This document shows positions 42,507 through 50,749 of a stretch of 64,000 nt of DNA, piece by piece. The DNA comes from an uncultured Flavobacteriaceae bacterium (GTDB taxonomy: Bacteria > Bacteroidota > Bacteroidia > Flavobacteriales > Flavobacteriaceae). The notes under the pieces are model-generated. The model had not been told where the DNA came from. It ran no database searches and saw nothing but the letters and a program-made list of their open reading frames with translations. Both the position numbers and the translations under genes were made by a program. The stretch is from positions 248,001 to 312,000 of the forward strand of contig CANLWN010000003.1 of assembly GCA_947494825.1 (NCBI GenBank), read 5' to 3'. The stretch's first letter is position 1. Each line of letters starts with the position of its first letter.

Positions 42507-43715
42507 ATGAGGATAAAGCTACTTTTCCTATTCTTTAGCGTTCTTTTTTTCCTTTCCTGCTCCCAGGAGGGAATAGAGGAAGTTGTAGCGCCTACCACCA
42601 CTATGGAGGTGGTGGATGCCGAAATTCAGGGGCATGGGGAAGAAATATCTGAAGAACCCTCGCCGGTGGTGCTGAGAGCCCAAAATTGGTTAGCGCAAAT
42701 TCAGCAGCCCAACGGACTGCTGGAAAGTTCCGAAAACACCAACTTTGTTTCCCTGTACGACAACGCTTTGGCTGCCCTGATATTTACCTCCCAAGGAGAT
42801 CTGGAAAGAGCAGAACGTATTTTTGATTTCTTTGACCTTCGGAGGGAGGCGGAACTTTTACAGGGGCATGGGGGTTTCTTTCAGTTTAGGGATGCCGCCG
42901 GGGAAAACGGGAATCGATCTTGGATGGGTGATAATGTATGGTTGCTCATTGCCCTGAACAATTATCACACGTATACGGGCAATCAAAGATATAGCCCACT
43001 CGCACAAGAATTGGAAACTTGGATAAGATCACTTCAGGATGAGGACGGCGGACTTTGGGGCGGATACAATGCTGATGGCACTCGGATTCCCAAGGTTACC
43101 GAAGGTATAATTACGGCTTTTAACGCGGTGGCAGGCTATGATGCCTTTCATAAAAACATTCTGGCCTATCTAAAACAACAACGTTGGGATATTGAAGCCA
43201 AAACCTTGATCGCCTCTCCGGAAACCCCAGCTTACAATTTTGCGCTGGATCTACATTCCCTGGGATACAGTATTCTAAAGGACTTCCCGGAAGATGTACT
43301 TCTTATGGCCGATCGATATCGGACCACGCAGACCGCAACGGTAACGGGAGAAGAGATTAGCGGTTATTGTTTTGATGAGGACAAGGACGTCATTTGGCTG
43401 GAGGGAACGGCTCAAATGGCCTTTGCCTTTCAGTTGGCCGGAATGCCATCGGTTTCGGATGAACTCCTGGCCGAAATTGAAAAGACCTTTATTACAAGTG
43501 TGTCCTTGGAGGCGTCCTCGGGCATTCCCTATACCACCAATCAAGGGACCACCTACGGGGCTACCCGCTTATGGGACCATGCCGATCTGACCCCCGCACT
43601 TTCGTCCAATGCCTGGTACCTATTCACCAAACTGAATTTTGACCCCTTTGAGTTGCAAAGGGAAAAGGAGATTCCCCCATCCGATAAATTCTGGTTGCTC
43701 GAGGCCACGGATTAA
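42507..43715 (+). CDS. Lipoprotein with (alpha/alpha)-toroid domain
   Basis: 402 residues. Lipoprotein signal with lipobox FFLSC, a short acidic linker and then repeated helix pairs with the motifs of an (alpha/alpha)6 toroid: VVLRAQNWLAQIQQPNGLL, LYDNALAALIFTSQGDLERA, MGDNVWLLIALNNYHTYTGN, DEDGGLWGGYNADG, EGIITAFNAVAGYDAF and WLEGTAQMAFAFQLAG. Such folds occur in glycosidases and polysaccharide lyases, but I see no diagnostic catalytic pair. The 226-bp leader has a small GC-rich hairpin (CCGCC / GGCGG near 42390-42410) without a T-tract. Confidence 0.7.
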   Translation: MRIKLLFLFFSVLFFLSCSQEGIEEVVAPTTTMEVVDAEIQGHGEEISEEPSPVVLRAQNWLAQIQQPNGLLESSENTNFVSLYDNALAALIFTSQGDLERAERIFDFFDLRREAELLQGHGGFFQFRDAAGENGNRSWMGDNVWLLIALNNYHTYTGNQRYSPLAQELETWIRSLQDEDGGLWGGYNADGTRIPKVTEGIITAFNAVAGYDAFHKNILAYLKQQRWDIEAKTLIASPETPAYNFALDLHSLGYSILKDFPEDVLLMADRYRTTQTATVTGEEISGYCFDEDKDVIWLEGTAQMAFAFQLAGMPSVSDELLAEIEKTFITSVSLEASSGIPYTTNQGTTYGATRLWDHADLTPALSSNAWYLFTKLNFDPFELQREKEIPPSDKFWLLEATD

Positions 43716-43784
43716 ACCTTTCGCATGAAGAAATTCAAGTGTTTATCAACAGCTCGGGACACCATAACAGCCCTATATCCATGC

Positions 43785-43796
43785 TGACCATCGTCA
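43785..43796 (+). promoter_or_regulatory. Possible FNR-type operator upstream of cls
   Basis: CTGACCATCGTCAT carries the core TGAC-N4-GTCA, 58 bp before the cls start. Unlike the other sites, there is no clean TAnnTTTG at 33 bp; the nearest candidates are one or two bases off in sequence or spacing. Confidence 0.35.
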
Positions 43797-43853
43797 TAGT
43801 AAGCTCTGCAACTTAATTTGTAATTTACGAGGGTGTTTTAAGTTTGTTGAACT

Positions 43854-45257
43854 ATGCTGTTTACGATACTGTTTATCCTGTACATCCTAGTTGCCATTAC
43901 CATGGTGATAGGGTTACTGCTCAACGGCATGAGGCCTTCCAAAACGCTGGCATGGTTACTTGCCATTTTCACCATCCCCGTAGGGGGCATTCTACTGTAT
44001 TTGATGTTGGGCAGAAACCGAAGAAAAAACAAACTTCTTAAGGGCACGAACAGAAAGCAGCTTGCCGAAGCCGGATCCCCTATCCGTTTTGACCCGTCGA
44101 AGAACAAGTACGACAAAATTAGCTCACTGATACATAAAAACTGCGGTTTTTTGCCCAGCGGAGACAATAGCCTATCGCTTTTAAAAGATGGGAAAACCAC
44201 CTTTGAAGCCATTTTTAAGGCCATGGAAAATGCCCGATCCTACATTCATTTGCAATACTATATTTATGAAGAGGGCGAACTGGCCGATAGGCTCCTATCG
44301 CTGTTCGAGGAAAAAATTGCAAAAGGGGTGCGGATAAGGCTTATCTATGACGGCATCGGTAGTTTTTCCCTAAGCGCTTCCTATCTCAAAAGACTCAAAA
44401 CGATGGGTGTGGAAGTACATTCCTTTTTGCCTTTTCGGTTTGGACGGTTTCTGGCTTCCGTAAACTACAGGAATCACAGAAAAATAATCGTGGTCGATGG
44501 TAAAACGGCCTTTACGGGCGGCATTAACATCTCCGACAAATATTTAAAAGGCGATTTGGTACTTGGCAAGTGGCACGATATGCATGTACAGATCACCGGT
44601 ACGGCTGTACATTCCCTGGATACCGTCTTCGCGATGGATTGGGATTTGGTCTCCAATGAAAAATTGGACCTCCCTAAAGCATTCCCCGAACGCGAAGCAA
44701 TCGGCCGCGGGGCTTGGGCGCAAATTGCAGCCAGCGGGCCCGATGACGATTTTCCGGGCATAGAGCAGCTTTACTTTTCAATGATCACCACAGCCAGGGA
44801 GTACCTCTATATAACCAACCCCTATATCATTCCGGGGCAGGCTATCCTGGGCGCCCTTGAAACCGCGGCCCTGAGCGGAGTAGATGTGCGCTTATTGATT
44901 TCTGCACAGGCCGACAGCAAATTGGTTAATTGGAGCGTACGCTCCTATTTCGAATCCCTGTTGAAGGCCGGGGTTAAAATTTATCTGTTCCCTGATGGGT
45001 TTTTGCACAGCAAAATAATCATCAGTGACGACGATATCAGCACTATAGGCACCGCCAATATAGATATTCGCAGTTTTGAGCAGAACTATGAGGTCAATGC
45101 GGTCATCTACAATCGCGATTTTACCGTACAGCTAAGGGAAGATTTCATTAAGGACAGTACCGAAAGCACTGAACTGAATTACGAGGCGTATAAAAAAAGG
45201 CCTTGGGCACATAAACTAAAGGAAGGTGCGGCAAAAATCTTTAGTCCTATCCTGTGA
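43854..45257 (+). CDS. cls: Cardiolipin synthase
   Basis: 467 residues. Two N-terminal membrane helices (TILFILYILVAITMVIGLLL and LAWLLAIFTIPVGGILLYLML) and two phospholipase D HKD motifs, NHRKIIVVDGKTAFTGG (near 205) and LHSKIIISDDDISTIGTANIDIR (near 385). It condenses two phosphatidylglycerols, or a related pair, to cardiolipin at the inner membrane. It converges with the ldh-like gene and overlaps it by 11 bp at the 3' end. Confidence 0.93.
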   Translation: MLFTILFILYILVAITMVIGLLLNGMRPSKTLAWLLAIFTIPVGGILLYLMLGRNRRKNKLLKGTNRKQLAEAGSPIRFDPSKNKYDKISSLIHKNCGFLPSGDNSLSLLKDGKTTFEAIFKAMENARSYIHLQYYIYEEGELADRLLSLFEEKIAKGVRIRLIYDGIGSFSLSASYLKRLKTMGVEVHSFLPFRFGRFLASVNYRNHRKIIVVDGKTAFTGGINISDKYLKGDLVLGKWHDMHVQITGTAVHSLDTVFAMDWDLVSNEKLDLPKAFPEREAIGRGAWAQIAASGPDDDFPGIEQLYFSMITTAREYLYITNPYIIPGQAILGALETAALSGVDVRLLISAQADSKLVNWSVRSYFESLLKAGVKIYLFPDGFLHSKIIISDDDISTIGTANIDIRSFEQNYEVNAVIYNRDFTVQLREDFIKDSTESTELNYEAYKKRPWAHKLKEGAAKIFSPIL

Positions 45258-46257
45258 TGATCGTTTCGTAGCCGAGCTCATTTTTGCAAACTGTCCCGGC
45301 CTCCCAGGCCGCCATGTTGTCAAAGGTGGAGATTGCGATGTTTCTCATGGCTTCTGTTGTCACAAAAGCTTGATGAGGTGTCATAAGAACATTGGGAAAG
45401 GACAACAGTTTTTTAAGTTGCTTATCCGTTATGCCAGTTTTTGAGTTGTCCCTGAAGAATATGCCTTTTTCCCTTTCGTAGACGTCTGCCCCATAAGCTC
45501 CTATTTCCTTATTTTCCAAGGCCTCCAGGAGCGCTTTGGTATGCACTATGGACCCTCTGGAGGTATTTATCAACAGGACGTCCCTTCGCATACGTTCCAA
45601 TCTGGAGGCGTTGATAAGATCGTAGTTTTCATAAGTTAGGGGCACGTGCAAGCTAATGACGTGCGATTGGGAGCACAGTTCATCAAGATCCGTATATTCC
45701 AACCCAAAGGCCTCTACAAGGGTGTGGTCTGGTTGCAAATCGCAGCCCAGGACCTTGCATCCAAAGCCGTGCATAATCTTTACCATTACCGAACCGATAT
45801 TTCCGGTGCCTACGATTCCTACGGTCTTTCCGTGTAGATTGGTGCCCATAAGATTATCCAACATAAAATTATACGCATGTACTTGCCTATCTGCCAGAAC
45901 AATTTTTCGGTTGAGTGCCATAAGCAGCGCCACCGCATGCTCGGCAATGGCATGGGGGGAGTAATCGGGGGCATTGGCCACCCGTAGCCCATAGCGCTTG
46001 GCTGCCTTTATATGTACGTTGTTGTAACCGGCAGATCGCAGTAAAATGTACTTTACCCCAAGATCTCTAAGCTTTTCAAGGACCACCAGGCTGGCGTCGT
46101 CCCCAGAAAATATTGAAATGGCTTTGTAGCCCATGGCCTTTATTGCAGTACGGGAATCGAGGGCCTCTTTGATATACGTGACCCTATGGCGTTCTGCATT
46201 GGCCTTTTTTAAGAAAGGCACTTCAAAATCCTTTGCACTATAGACCAGTAATTTCAT
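45247..46257 (-). CDS. D-lactate dehydrogenase-type 2-hydroxyacid dehydrogenase
   Basis: 336 residues. NAD motif VGIVGTGNIGSVMVKI near 148, the catalytic Arg in LLINTSRGSIV, Glu in DVYEREKGIFF and His in MTPHQAFVTTEA match fermentative LdhA-like D-lactate dehydrogenases, including the insert with FFRDNSKTGI. It would reoxidise NADH by reducing pyruvate when oxygen is low. It is the last gene of the hsp20 operon, overlapping the preceding lipoprotein gene by 20 bp, so it falls under the FNR-type operator at 47958-47969. Confidence 0.9.
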   Translation of the reverse strand: MKLLVYSAKDFEVPFLKKANAERHRVTYIKEALDSRTAIKAMGYKAISIFSGDDASLVVLEKLRDLGVKYILLRSAGYNNVHIKAAKRYGLRVANAPDYSPHAIAEHAVALLMALNRKIVLADRQVHAYNFMLDNLMGTNLHGKTVGIVGTGNIGSVMVKIMHGFGCKVLGCDLQPDHTLVEAFGLEYTDLDELCSQSHVISLHVPLTYENYDLINASRLERMRRDVLLINTSRGSIVHTKALLEALENKEIGAYGADVYEREKGIFFRDNSKTGITDKQLKKLLSFPNVLMTPHQAFVTTEAMRNIAISTFDNMAAWEAGTVCKNELGYETIITG

Positions 46258-46897
46258 CCTTGCGCTCCTTTCTAAAAATAAGGTCCTGTTCCTCCATGGC
46301 CAAAACGACCAATTTTATATAATCATCAATGGTCTTTTCAATATTCACGGGATCGGTAATATCTATTCCGCCCCGCCAGATGAGTTCGCGTTCTTTCCCA
46401 ACGCAGATACAATACAGCGAGGTTTCGGCATGGTATACCGTAAAATCATCGTAATAATCGGTCTCATAGTAAATATCCTGATGCCCCAAATAATCATCCC
46501 TGAATGTCCCGTAATAATTGTCGTCGAATTTGGAAATCCGTTTTCTAAAGGTCTGCCGGTCCTCTGAACCCACGATCTTGGTAAATAGTATGGCGTCAAA
46601 ATCCTTATCGAGCAATTGCTGTTCTACCTCGGAAAGTTCTTCTTCCGATTTCTCGGAAGAGGTGAATTCTACATCAAAAAGATCTAGGCTGCGTACCGCC
46701 TCCACGTCTCTTTTTGAAAATTCCCTTTTTAGTTTGCGCTCAAAACTGGCCCGTGCGTCCTGATCTTGGGTCATGCCTACGATGAGTACCTTATACGCAT
46801 CGAACAGGACAATATCTGGATTCTTCCAATTGCTCACCAATTGAGTAGACGAACAGGCACTTAAGGACAGTGCGAGCAAGATGATCAATTTTTTCAT
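46238..46897 (-). CDS. Lipoprotein of unknown function in hsp20 operon
   Basis: 219 residues. Lipoprotein signal with lipobox LSAC, then SNWKNPDIVLFDAYKVLIVGMTQDQDARASFE, a GNA1162/DUF4136-like alpha/beta pattern, and a Tyr/Asp-rich loop (DDNYYGTFRDDYLGHQDIYYE) before ETSLYCICVGKERELIWRGG. I cannot assign a role. It lies between a coiled-coil gene (49 bp upstream) and the ldh gene, with which it overlaps. Confidence 0.7.
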   Translation of the reverse strand: MKKLIILLALSLSACSSTQLVSNWKNPDIVLFDAYKVLIVGMTQDQDARASFERKLKREFSKRDVEAVRSLDLFDVEFTSSEKSEEELSEVEQQLLDKDFDAILFTKIVGSEDRQTFRKRISKFDDNYYGTFRDDYLGHQDIYYETDYYDDFTVYHAETSLYCICVGKERELIWRGGIDITDPVNIEKTIDDYIKLVVLAMEEQDLIFRKERKDEITGL

Positions 46898-46946
46898 TTT
46901 AAATGTTTAGAAGTTTTCTGTTTTTGGGCGGATGTTGCCTGTTTCT

Positions 46947-47390
46947 TTAGCGCAACAATCGCTTCTGTTTCTCTTTCCGCATTACTTTGGACACCAAGGA
47001 GAAAAGGTTTTGCTTTATCTCCCGGTATGCTTCCATATGCTGCTCCATATTGGTTATAAGATCCCTATGGGTGGCCGCATAGGCCCGCTCCATTCGAAGC
47101 TGGTCTACTTTATCTACCATGATCTCCAGTTGATTCTCGTGCAACTGTACCTGTTTCATCAGCGGAACAATTCTTTTTTCCATTTGTAACAGGGTATCGA
47201 CCACGGTTTTGCTTTCTTCAAAAATCGCGGAATCCGTAAGTTGTAGGGTATAGGACTTTACCAAATCGTTAAGGAACCGCTGTTCATCCCTGGCAAATTT
47301 TAGTTGTGACATCCATAGAAGGGAAGCCCGGTGCATTTCTTCCGGACTGATCCATTCCACATACTGGTATTGTTTCTTGACCTCGCTCAT
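46947..47390 (-). CDS. Helical coiled-coil protein, paralogue A flanking hsp20
   Basis: 147 residues, almost entirely helical: LLWMSQLKFARDEQRFLNDLVKSY, then FEESKTVVDTLLQMEKRIVPLMKQVQLHENQLEIM and a basic end RKEKQKRLLR. ATG 47390 follows a GTG at 47393 that could also start it. It shares the pattern W-x-SQL-x(4)-DE-x(2)-F-x(5)-SY and a later HEN-x-L with the protein at 48001-48426 on the other side of hsp20. No known family. It is 60 bp after hsp20 on the same strand, so it is in that operon. Confidence 0.75.
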   Translation of the reverse strand: MSEVKKQYQYVEWISPEEMHRASLLWMSQLKFARDEQRFLNDLVKSYTLQLTDSAIFEESKTVVDTLLQMEKRIVPLMKQVQLHENQLEIMVDKVDQLRMERAYAATHRDLITNMEQHMEAYREIKQNLFSLVSKVMRKEKQKRLLR

Positions 47391-47450
47391 CACCTTTTAT
47401 CTAGGAACAACACGGTGAACGGAACGGTTCCGCTCACCGTACTGGGCAAA

Positions 47451-47885
47451 TTAGTTTACCTCGATTATTTTTTTTGTCCCCTCCTTGGCAACCTCCTTCT
47501 TTTGAAGGCCCAAAGTTAGAATCCCGTTTTTGTAGGTGGCCCTAACGTCTTTGGATTCATCTATAGCATCGGGCAGGTGCATGGCTCTTTTAAAGGAGCT
47601 ATAATTAAATTCCCTACGGGTATACTCCTTGTCTTCCTCTACCTCTTCCTTGCTTTTTTCGGCACAGACTTCCAACGTTCTGTCCTTCATGGTAATTTCG
47701 AAATCCTTCTTGCTAAAGCCAGGTGCCGCTAGTTCAATTTCAAAACCGTCTTCGAGTTCTTTCACGTTCATGGCAGGCCAATTGGCTTCTTGAACAAAGA
47801 AATCGTCGGAAAAGAAATTGTCCGTATCCAAGTGTCCTATGGTGTTCCAAGGAAACCGATTTCTGTTAAATTTGATTAATGACAT
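47451..47885 (-). CDS. Hsp20/alpha-crystallin small heat shock protein
   Basis: 144 residues. The alpha-crystallin domain spans about 38-135, from MNVKELEDGFEIELAAPGFSKKDFEITMK to LPDAIDESKDVRATYKNGILTLGLQKKE, with a short N-terminal arm and tail. Small heat shock proteins hold unfolding proteins without ATP. First gene of the run hsp20, coiled coil, lipoprotein, ldh. The promoter has an FNR-type operator at 47958-47969 instead of an obvious heat-shock element. Confidence 0.95.
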   Translation of the reverse strand: MSLIKFNRNRFPWNTIGHLDTDNFFSDDFFVQEANWPAMNVKELEDGFEIELAAPGFSKKDFEITMKDRTLEVCAEKSKEEVEEDKEYTRREFNYSSFKRAMHLPDAIDESKDVRATYKNGILTLGLQKKEVAKEGTKKIIEVN

Positions 47886-47926
47886 GGTGATATAATTTTG
47901 GATTCATAAATAATTTATACGCCCCA

Positions 47927-47969
47927 CTAAGGTAGAACGAACCCCCTTGGGACAAAATGATATTTATCA
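47927..47969 (-). promoter_or_regulatory. FNR-type operator and promoter of hsp20 operon
   Basis: ATGATATTTATCAG with core TGAT-N4-ATCA at 47958-47969; -7 element TACCTTAG at 47927-47934. Centre-to-centre distance is 33 bp. Confidence 0.8.
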
Positions 47970-48000
47970 GTTTGACTCTTGATTTCAATAATTCAAGGAG

Positions 48001-48426
48001 TTATTTTCTTGGTTTTCGTCCTTTTAAAATCCCGCCGGCATAATTGAAGATTTCCGACTTTAAGTTTTGAAAATCCAGTAAACAATCGGCCGCTTCGTTG
48101 CTTAAGTGCCCATGTTTTTTATAGTACTCCAAACTACAGGCCCTATCTGTGCATTCCAATATGCCTCCCAAGTCATTCTCGTGCCTTGTTATATGTCCAC
48201 GGACCACAATCCTTTGGTTATGTATTTGCTTTAGACGGTCTTGATATCCTTGTAGACGTTCAAACAGATTGGGTGTGTTGGGTTCGAACACATACGAATT
48301 CAACAAGCGTTTTATGAAAAGGAGTTCGTCTGCCATAAGACGTAACTGCGATTTCCATTGTTGTGAATCACTGTACAGTTCTGCAAGTTCCTTGTCCTGA
48401 ACACCTCCAATATCATTGTTTTCCAT
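48001..48426 (-). CDS. Helical coiled-coil protein, paralogue B flanking hsp20
   Basis: 141 residues, helical. QQWKSQLRLMADELLFIKRLLNSY and LFERLQGYQDRLKQIHNQ, then ITRHENDLGGIL, follow the same pattern as the protein at 46947-47390. A C-terminal part with CTDRACSLEYYKKHGHLS carries two Cys and two His that the paralogue lacks. Function unknown. It has its own FNR-type promoter and reads toward hsp20, 115 bp away. Confidence 0.75.
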   Translation of the reverse strand: MENNDIGGVQDKELAELYSDSQQWKSQLRLMADELLFIKRLLNSYVFEPNTPNLFERLQGYQDRLKQIHNQRIVVRGHITRHENDLGGILECTDRACSLEYYKKHGHLSNEAADCLLDFQNLKSEIFNYAGGILKGRKPRK

Positions 48427-48445
48427 TGCCTATGCCATTTGTCCC

Positions 48446-48488
48446 ATAAAGTATTCCGAATTCTGGATCCAAACAATGATAAAAATCA
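48446..48488 (-). promoter_or_regulatory. FNR-type operator and promoter of paralogue B
   Basis: ATGATAAAAATCAG with core TGAT-N4-ATCA at 48477-48488; -7 element TACTTTAT at 48446-48453, centre distance 33 bp. Confidence 0.75.
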
Positions 48489-48568
48489 GCGCTCCGACCT
48501 ATTGGGCCGTGATTTCAAAATTGCCTGATCCGTTGGGTATGCCATAAACCGAGGACTAACGGACCCTA

Positions 48569-48976
48569 TTATTTTTTAAAGAAGTCCCGGATTAGGGCCT
48601 TCACTTGGTTGAGGGTCATGCTATCCGCTTTGGCGACCAGTTTTATTTTAGCAGCGAGTTGTTTATGGTTTTCCTGTAGTTCCTTCCTGAATTTCTCATT
48701 GGTGTCCGCGGGCCCATAGATTGCAAGGGCATCCGCCTCTTTTAAGTGATCTGCCAGCTTGTTGAAGTATCCTCTCATTTGATGCTTTTCGCGCTCCAAA
48801 TATTTGCTGTCTTGAACAACGTCCTGCGGTCCCCACTTTGCAGATTTTGTCCCGGAGCCTCCTTTGGGGTTAAAAAACTCCATCTCCGAAAAAATGGTCT
48901 TAAACGTCTCTCCTTCCCAGGTCAGGGTAAGGACATGGGCCTTTTCCTTATCGAGCCAGATTCCTATGTTTTTCAT
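48569..48976 (-). CDS. Small alpha/beta protein, possibly eRF1-like (baeRF-type)
   Basis: 135 residues. Begins IGIWLDKEKAHVLTL, has YLEREKHQMRGYFNKLADHLKEADALAIYGPADTNEKF in the centre and ends MTLNQVKALIRDFFKK. The order of strands and helices, with a nucleotide-free YGPADTNEKF loop, resembles bacterial eRF1/Dom34-like proteins that are often linked to stress and ribosome rescue. This is a weak fold-level impression. It starts 10 bp after a universal stress protein gene and is probably co-transcribed with it. Confidence 0.6.
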   Translation of the reverse strand: MKNIGIWLDKEKAHVLTLTWEGETFKTIFSEMEFFNPKGGSGTKSAKWGPQDVVQDSKYLEREKHQMRGYFNKLADHLKEADALAIYGPADTNEKFRKELQENHKQLAAKIKLVAKADSMTLNQVKALIRDFFKK

Positions 48977-48986
48977 ATGTGTGTTA

Positions 48987-49832
48987 TCAATTAGCGTTCA
49001 ATACTAGAATAGGGATGTTGGCACTGTATCCCAGTTCCTTTACAAGGGGTTTTGACAGCAGGGCATTGAAAAAACCGTGTTTCTCGTTTACAAAGGAAAT
49101 CATATCGCTTTCCCTACTTTGCACAAAGGTATTGATGCCGGTGTGCACCTTAACATCGGTCAGCACATGGCTGCTATAGTCCGTTCCCTCAATGATCTCT
49201 TCCAAAAGCGCTTTGTTGTCCTGCTGTACCGGATCCAATTTGGATTCCCTTTCTACATGTAGTAACCGGATAGGCGCCTTGTGTATTTTGGAAATTTCCA
49301 TCAAGTAATTTAACTCCCTTCTTTTAAAGCCGGTCCTATAATCTGTTGGAAATACAATTTCATTGGGAGGCGAAAAGCGATAATTCTCCGGGATTGCCAA
49401 TACGGGGCAGGTCGTAATGTTCTCCATCACATCAACGGCGTTGGTGCCAAAGATATTGGCAGAGGCACCTGTTGCTCCTTTGGTTCCCATTATGACGAGA
49501 TCAATGTCCTTTTTTGCCACGGTGGTGGAAACAGCGTACAACAAGGAATTAAAGGTTGAAATCGTTTCAAAACTGTGTTTGGGGTTATCTCGCTGAAATT
49601 CCAGAACATCCATTAATTTGGACATCCTTTCCTCCGAAGCTTTTTTGGCGGCTTCGTACCTTTCTTCCCCAGGTTCCGGGACCATCATACTGTCTATGGA
49701 ATACCCGTGCACCTGATAGGCGTTCAAAATATAAAAAGTACACTCCTGCTCCTGGTACAGGTCCAGGGCATAGCGAATGGCGTTGAGTGCATTTTTGGAA
49801 AAATCAGTAGGTAATAGTATCCTCTTGTCCAT
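48987..49832 (-). CDS. Double-domain universal stress protein (1 of 7)
   Basis: 281 residues with two UspA domains (about 1-140 and 148-281). The first has the ATP-loop pattern MGTKGATGASANIFGTNAVDV (G-x2-G then G-[ST/N]) and CPVLAIPEN. The second starts EIVFPTDYRTGFKRRELNYL but lacks the loop, so only the first should bind nucleotide. Usp proteins support survival in stasis, hypoxia and oxidative stress. Upstream is an FNR-type operator; downstream is the small alpha/beta protein gene. Confidence 0.93.
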   Translation of the reverse strand: MDKRILLPTDFSKNALNAIRYALDLYQEQECTFYILNAYQVHGYSIDSMMVPEPGEERYEAAKKASEERMSKLMDVLEFQRDNPKHSFETISTFNSLLYAVSTTVAKKDIDLVIMGTKGATGASANIFGTNAVDVMENITTCPVLAIPENYRFSPPNEIVFPTDYRTGFKRRELNYLMEISKIHKAPIRLLHVERESKLDPVQQDNKALLEEIIEGTDYSSHVLTDVKVHTGINTFVQSRESDMISFVNEKHGFFNALLSKPLVKELGYSANIPILVLNAN

Positions 49833-49856
49833 GGTAGCAGTTTTTAGATTACCCTA

Positions 49857-49899
49857 TAAAAATATAGGGCTCGGACTACGATTCCCATGATAATTATCA
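49857..49899 (-). promoter_or_regulatory. FNR-type operator and promoter of Usp 1
   Basis: ATGATAATTATCAG with core TGAT-N4-ATCA at 49888-49899, overlapping the 3' end of the next upstream Usp gene; -7 element TATTTTTA at 49857-49864, 33 bp centre to centre. Confidence 0.8.
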
Positions 49900-50745
49900 G
49901 TCTTGGCAGGGAACGACCAAAAATGGGACTTCCAGATCAAAATTTACCCGTTTAATGACCGGCTCCCGTAAGAGTTTTTCCAAAAAACCATGTTGGTAGC
50001 TCAGCATAGCCAACATATCAACATCCAATTCCTTTACAAAAAGGCCAATGGCCTCTGCCTTGCTTCCAAAATAAGGCATCCAATGCATGGTACAATCAAT
50101 TGCAGAGAGATATTTACAAAGGGTATCGCAATTGGATTCCTGGTACTTGTCCAATTTCTTCTCCTCATTGACGTGCATGATGCGAACACTACTCTTAAAA
50201 AGGTTGGCCAGGAACCGCAAGGGCTCCAGCTGTTCGGCACAAAAACTGTGTTTATAATCGGTGGCAAAGGCAATTTCCTTTGGGGAGACAAAATCCATTT
50301 CCTTGGGCACTGTTAGGATAGGACATGATCGCAAGCCATTGATGATTTTGGTGGTATTGCTGCCCCAAAAGGTGGCTTTGGCATTGGTCATTCCCTTGTT
50401 GCCCATAACCACAAGATCTATATCCATTTCTGCCACGGTTCTGGAGGCGGTTTCCACGAGGCCGCTATTTTTGGAAATTGTAAGGAAGTTGTGCCTTGGA
50501 TTGTCATTGTCCAGAACAATTCTATGGCAACAATACTGAAGACCTTCTTGGGATTCATCGCCCAGTTGGGCAAGCAACGCCCTCCCTTCGCGTTTAGCTA
50601 TGCGTTTGGTACGCAGCGGCGTGGTTTCGTTAAAGGTGTTCAATAGATAGAAGGTGCAGTCTTTTGACCTTAGCAGCTGTGTTGCATAGAACAGGGCACT
50701 GTAGGCGCTGTTCGAAAAATCGGTAAGGACGAGAATATTTTGCAT
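49897..50745 (-). CDS. Double-domain universal stress protein (2 of 7)
   Basis: 282 residues. Two UspA domains: VLTDFSNSAYSALFYATQLL at the start, VMGNKGMTNAKATFWGSNTTKIINGL as the ATP-loop of the first, and IAFATDYKHSFCAEQLEPLRFLA opening the second, degenerate domain. It differs from its neighbours by more Cys residues and a longer linker. It lies 4 bp after Usp 3 and has no promoter of its own, so the two form an operon. Confidence 0.92.
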   Translation of the reverse strand: MQNILVLTDFSNSAYSALFYATQLLRSKDCTFYLLNTFNETTPLRTKRIAKREGRALLAQLGDESQEGLQYCCHRIVLDNDNPRHNFLTISKNSGLVETASRTVAEMDIDLVVMGNKGMTNAKATFWGSNTTKIINGLRSCPILTVPKEMDFVSPKEIAFATDYKHSFCAEQLEPLRFLANLFKSSVRIMHVNEEKKLDKYQESNCDTLCKYLSAIDCTMHWMPYFGSKAEAIGLFVKELDVDMLAMLSYQHGFLEKLLREPVIKRVNFDLEVPFLVVPCQD

Positions 50746-50749
50746 CGTA

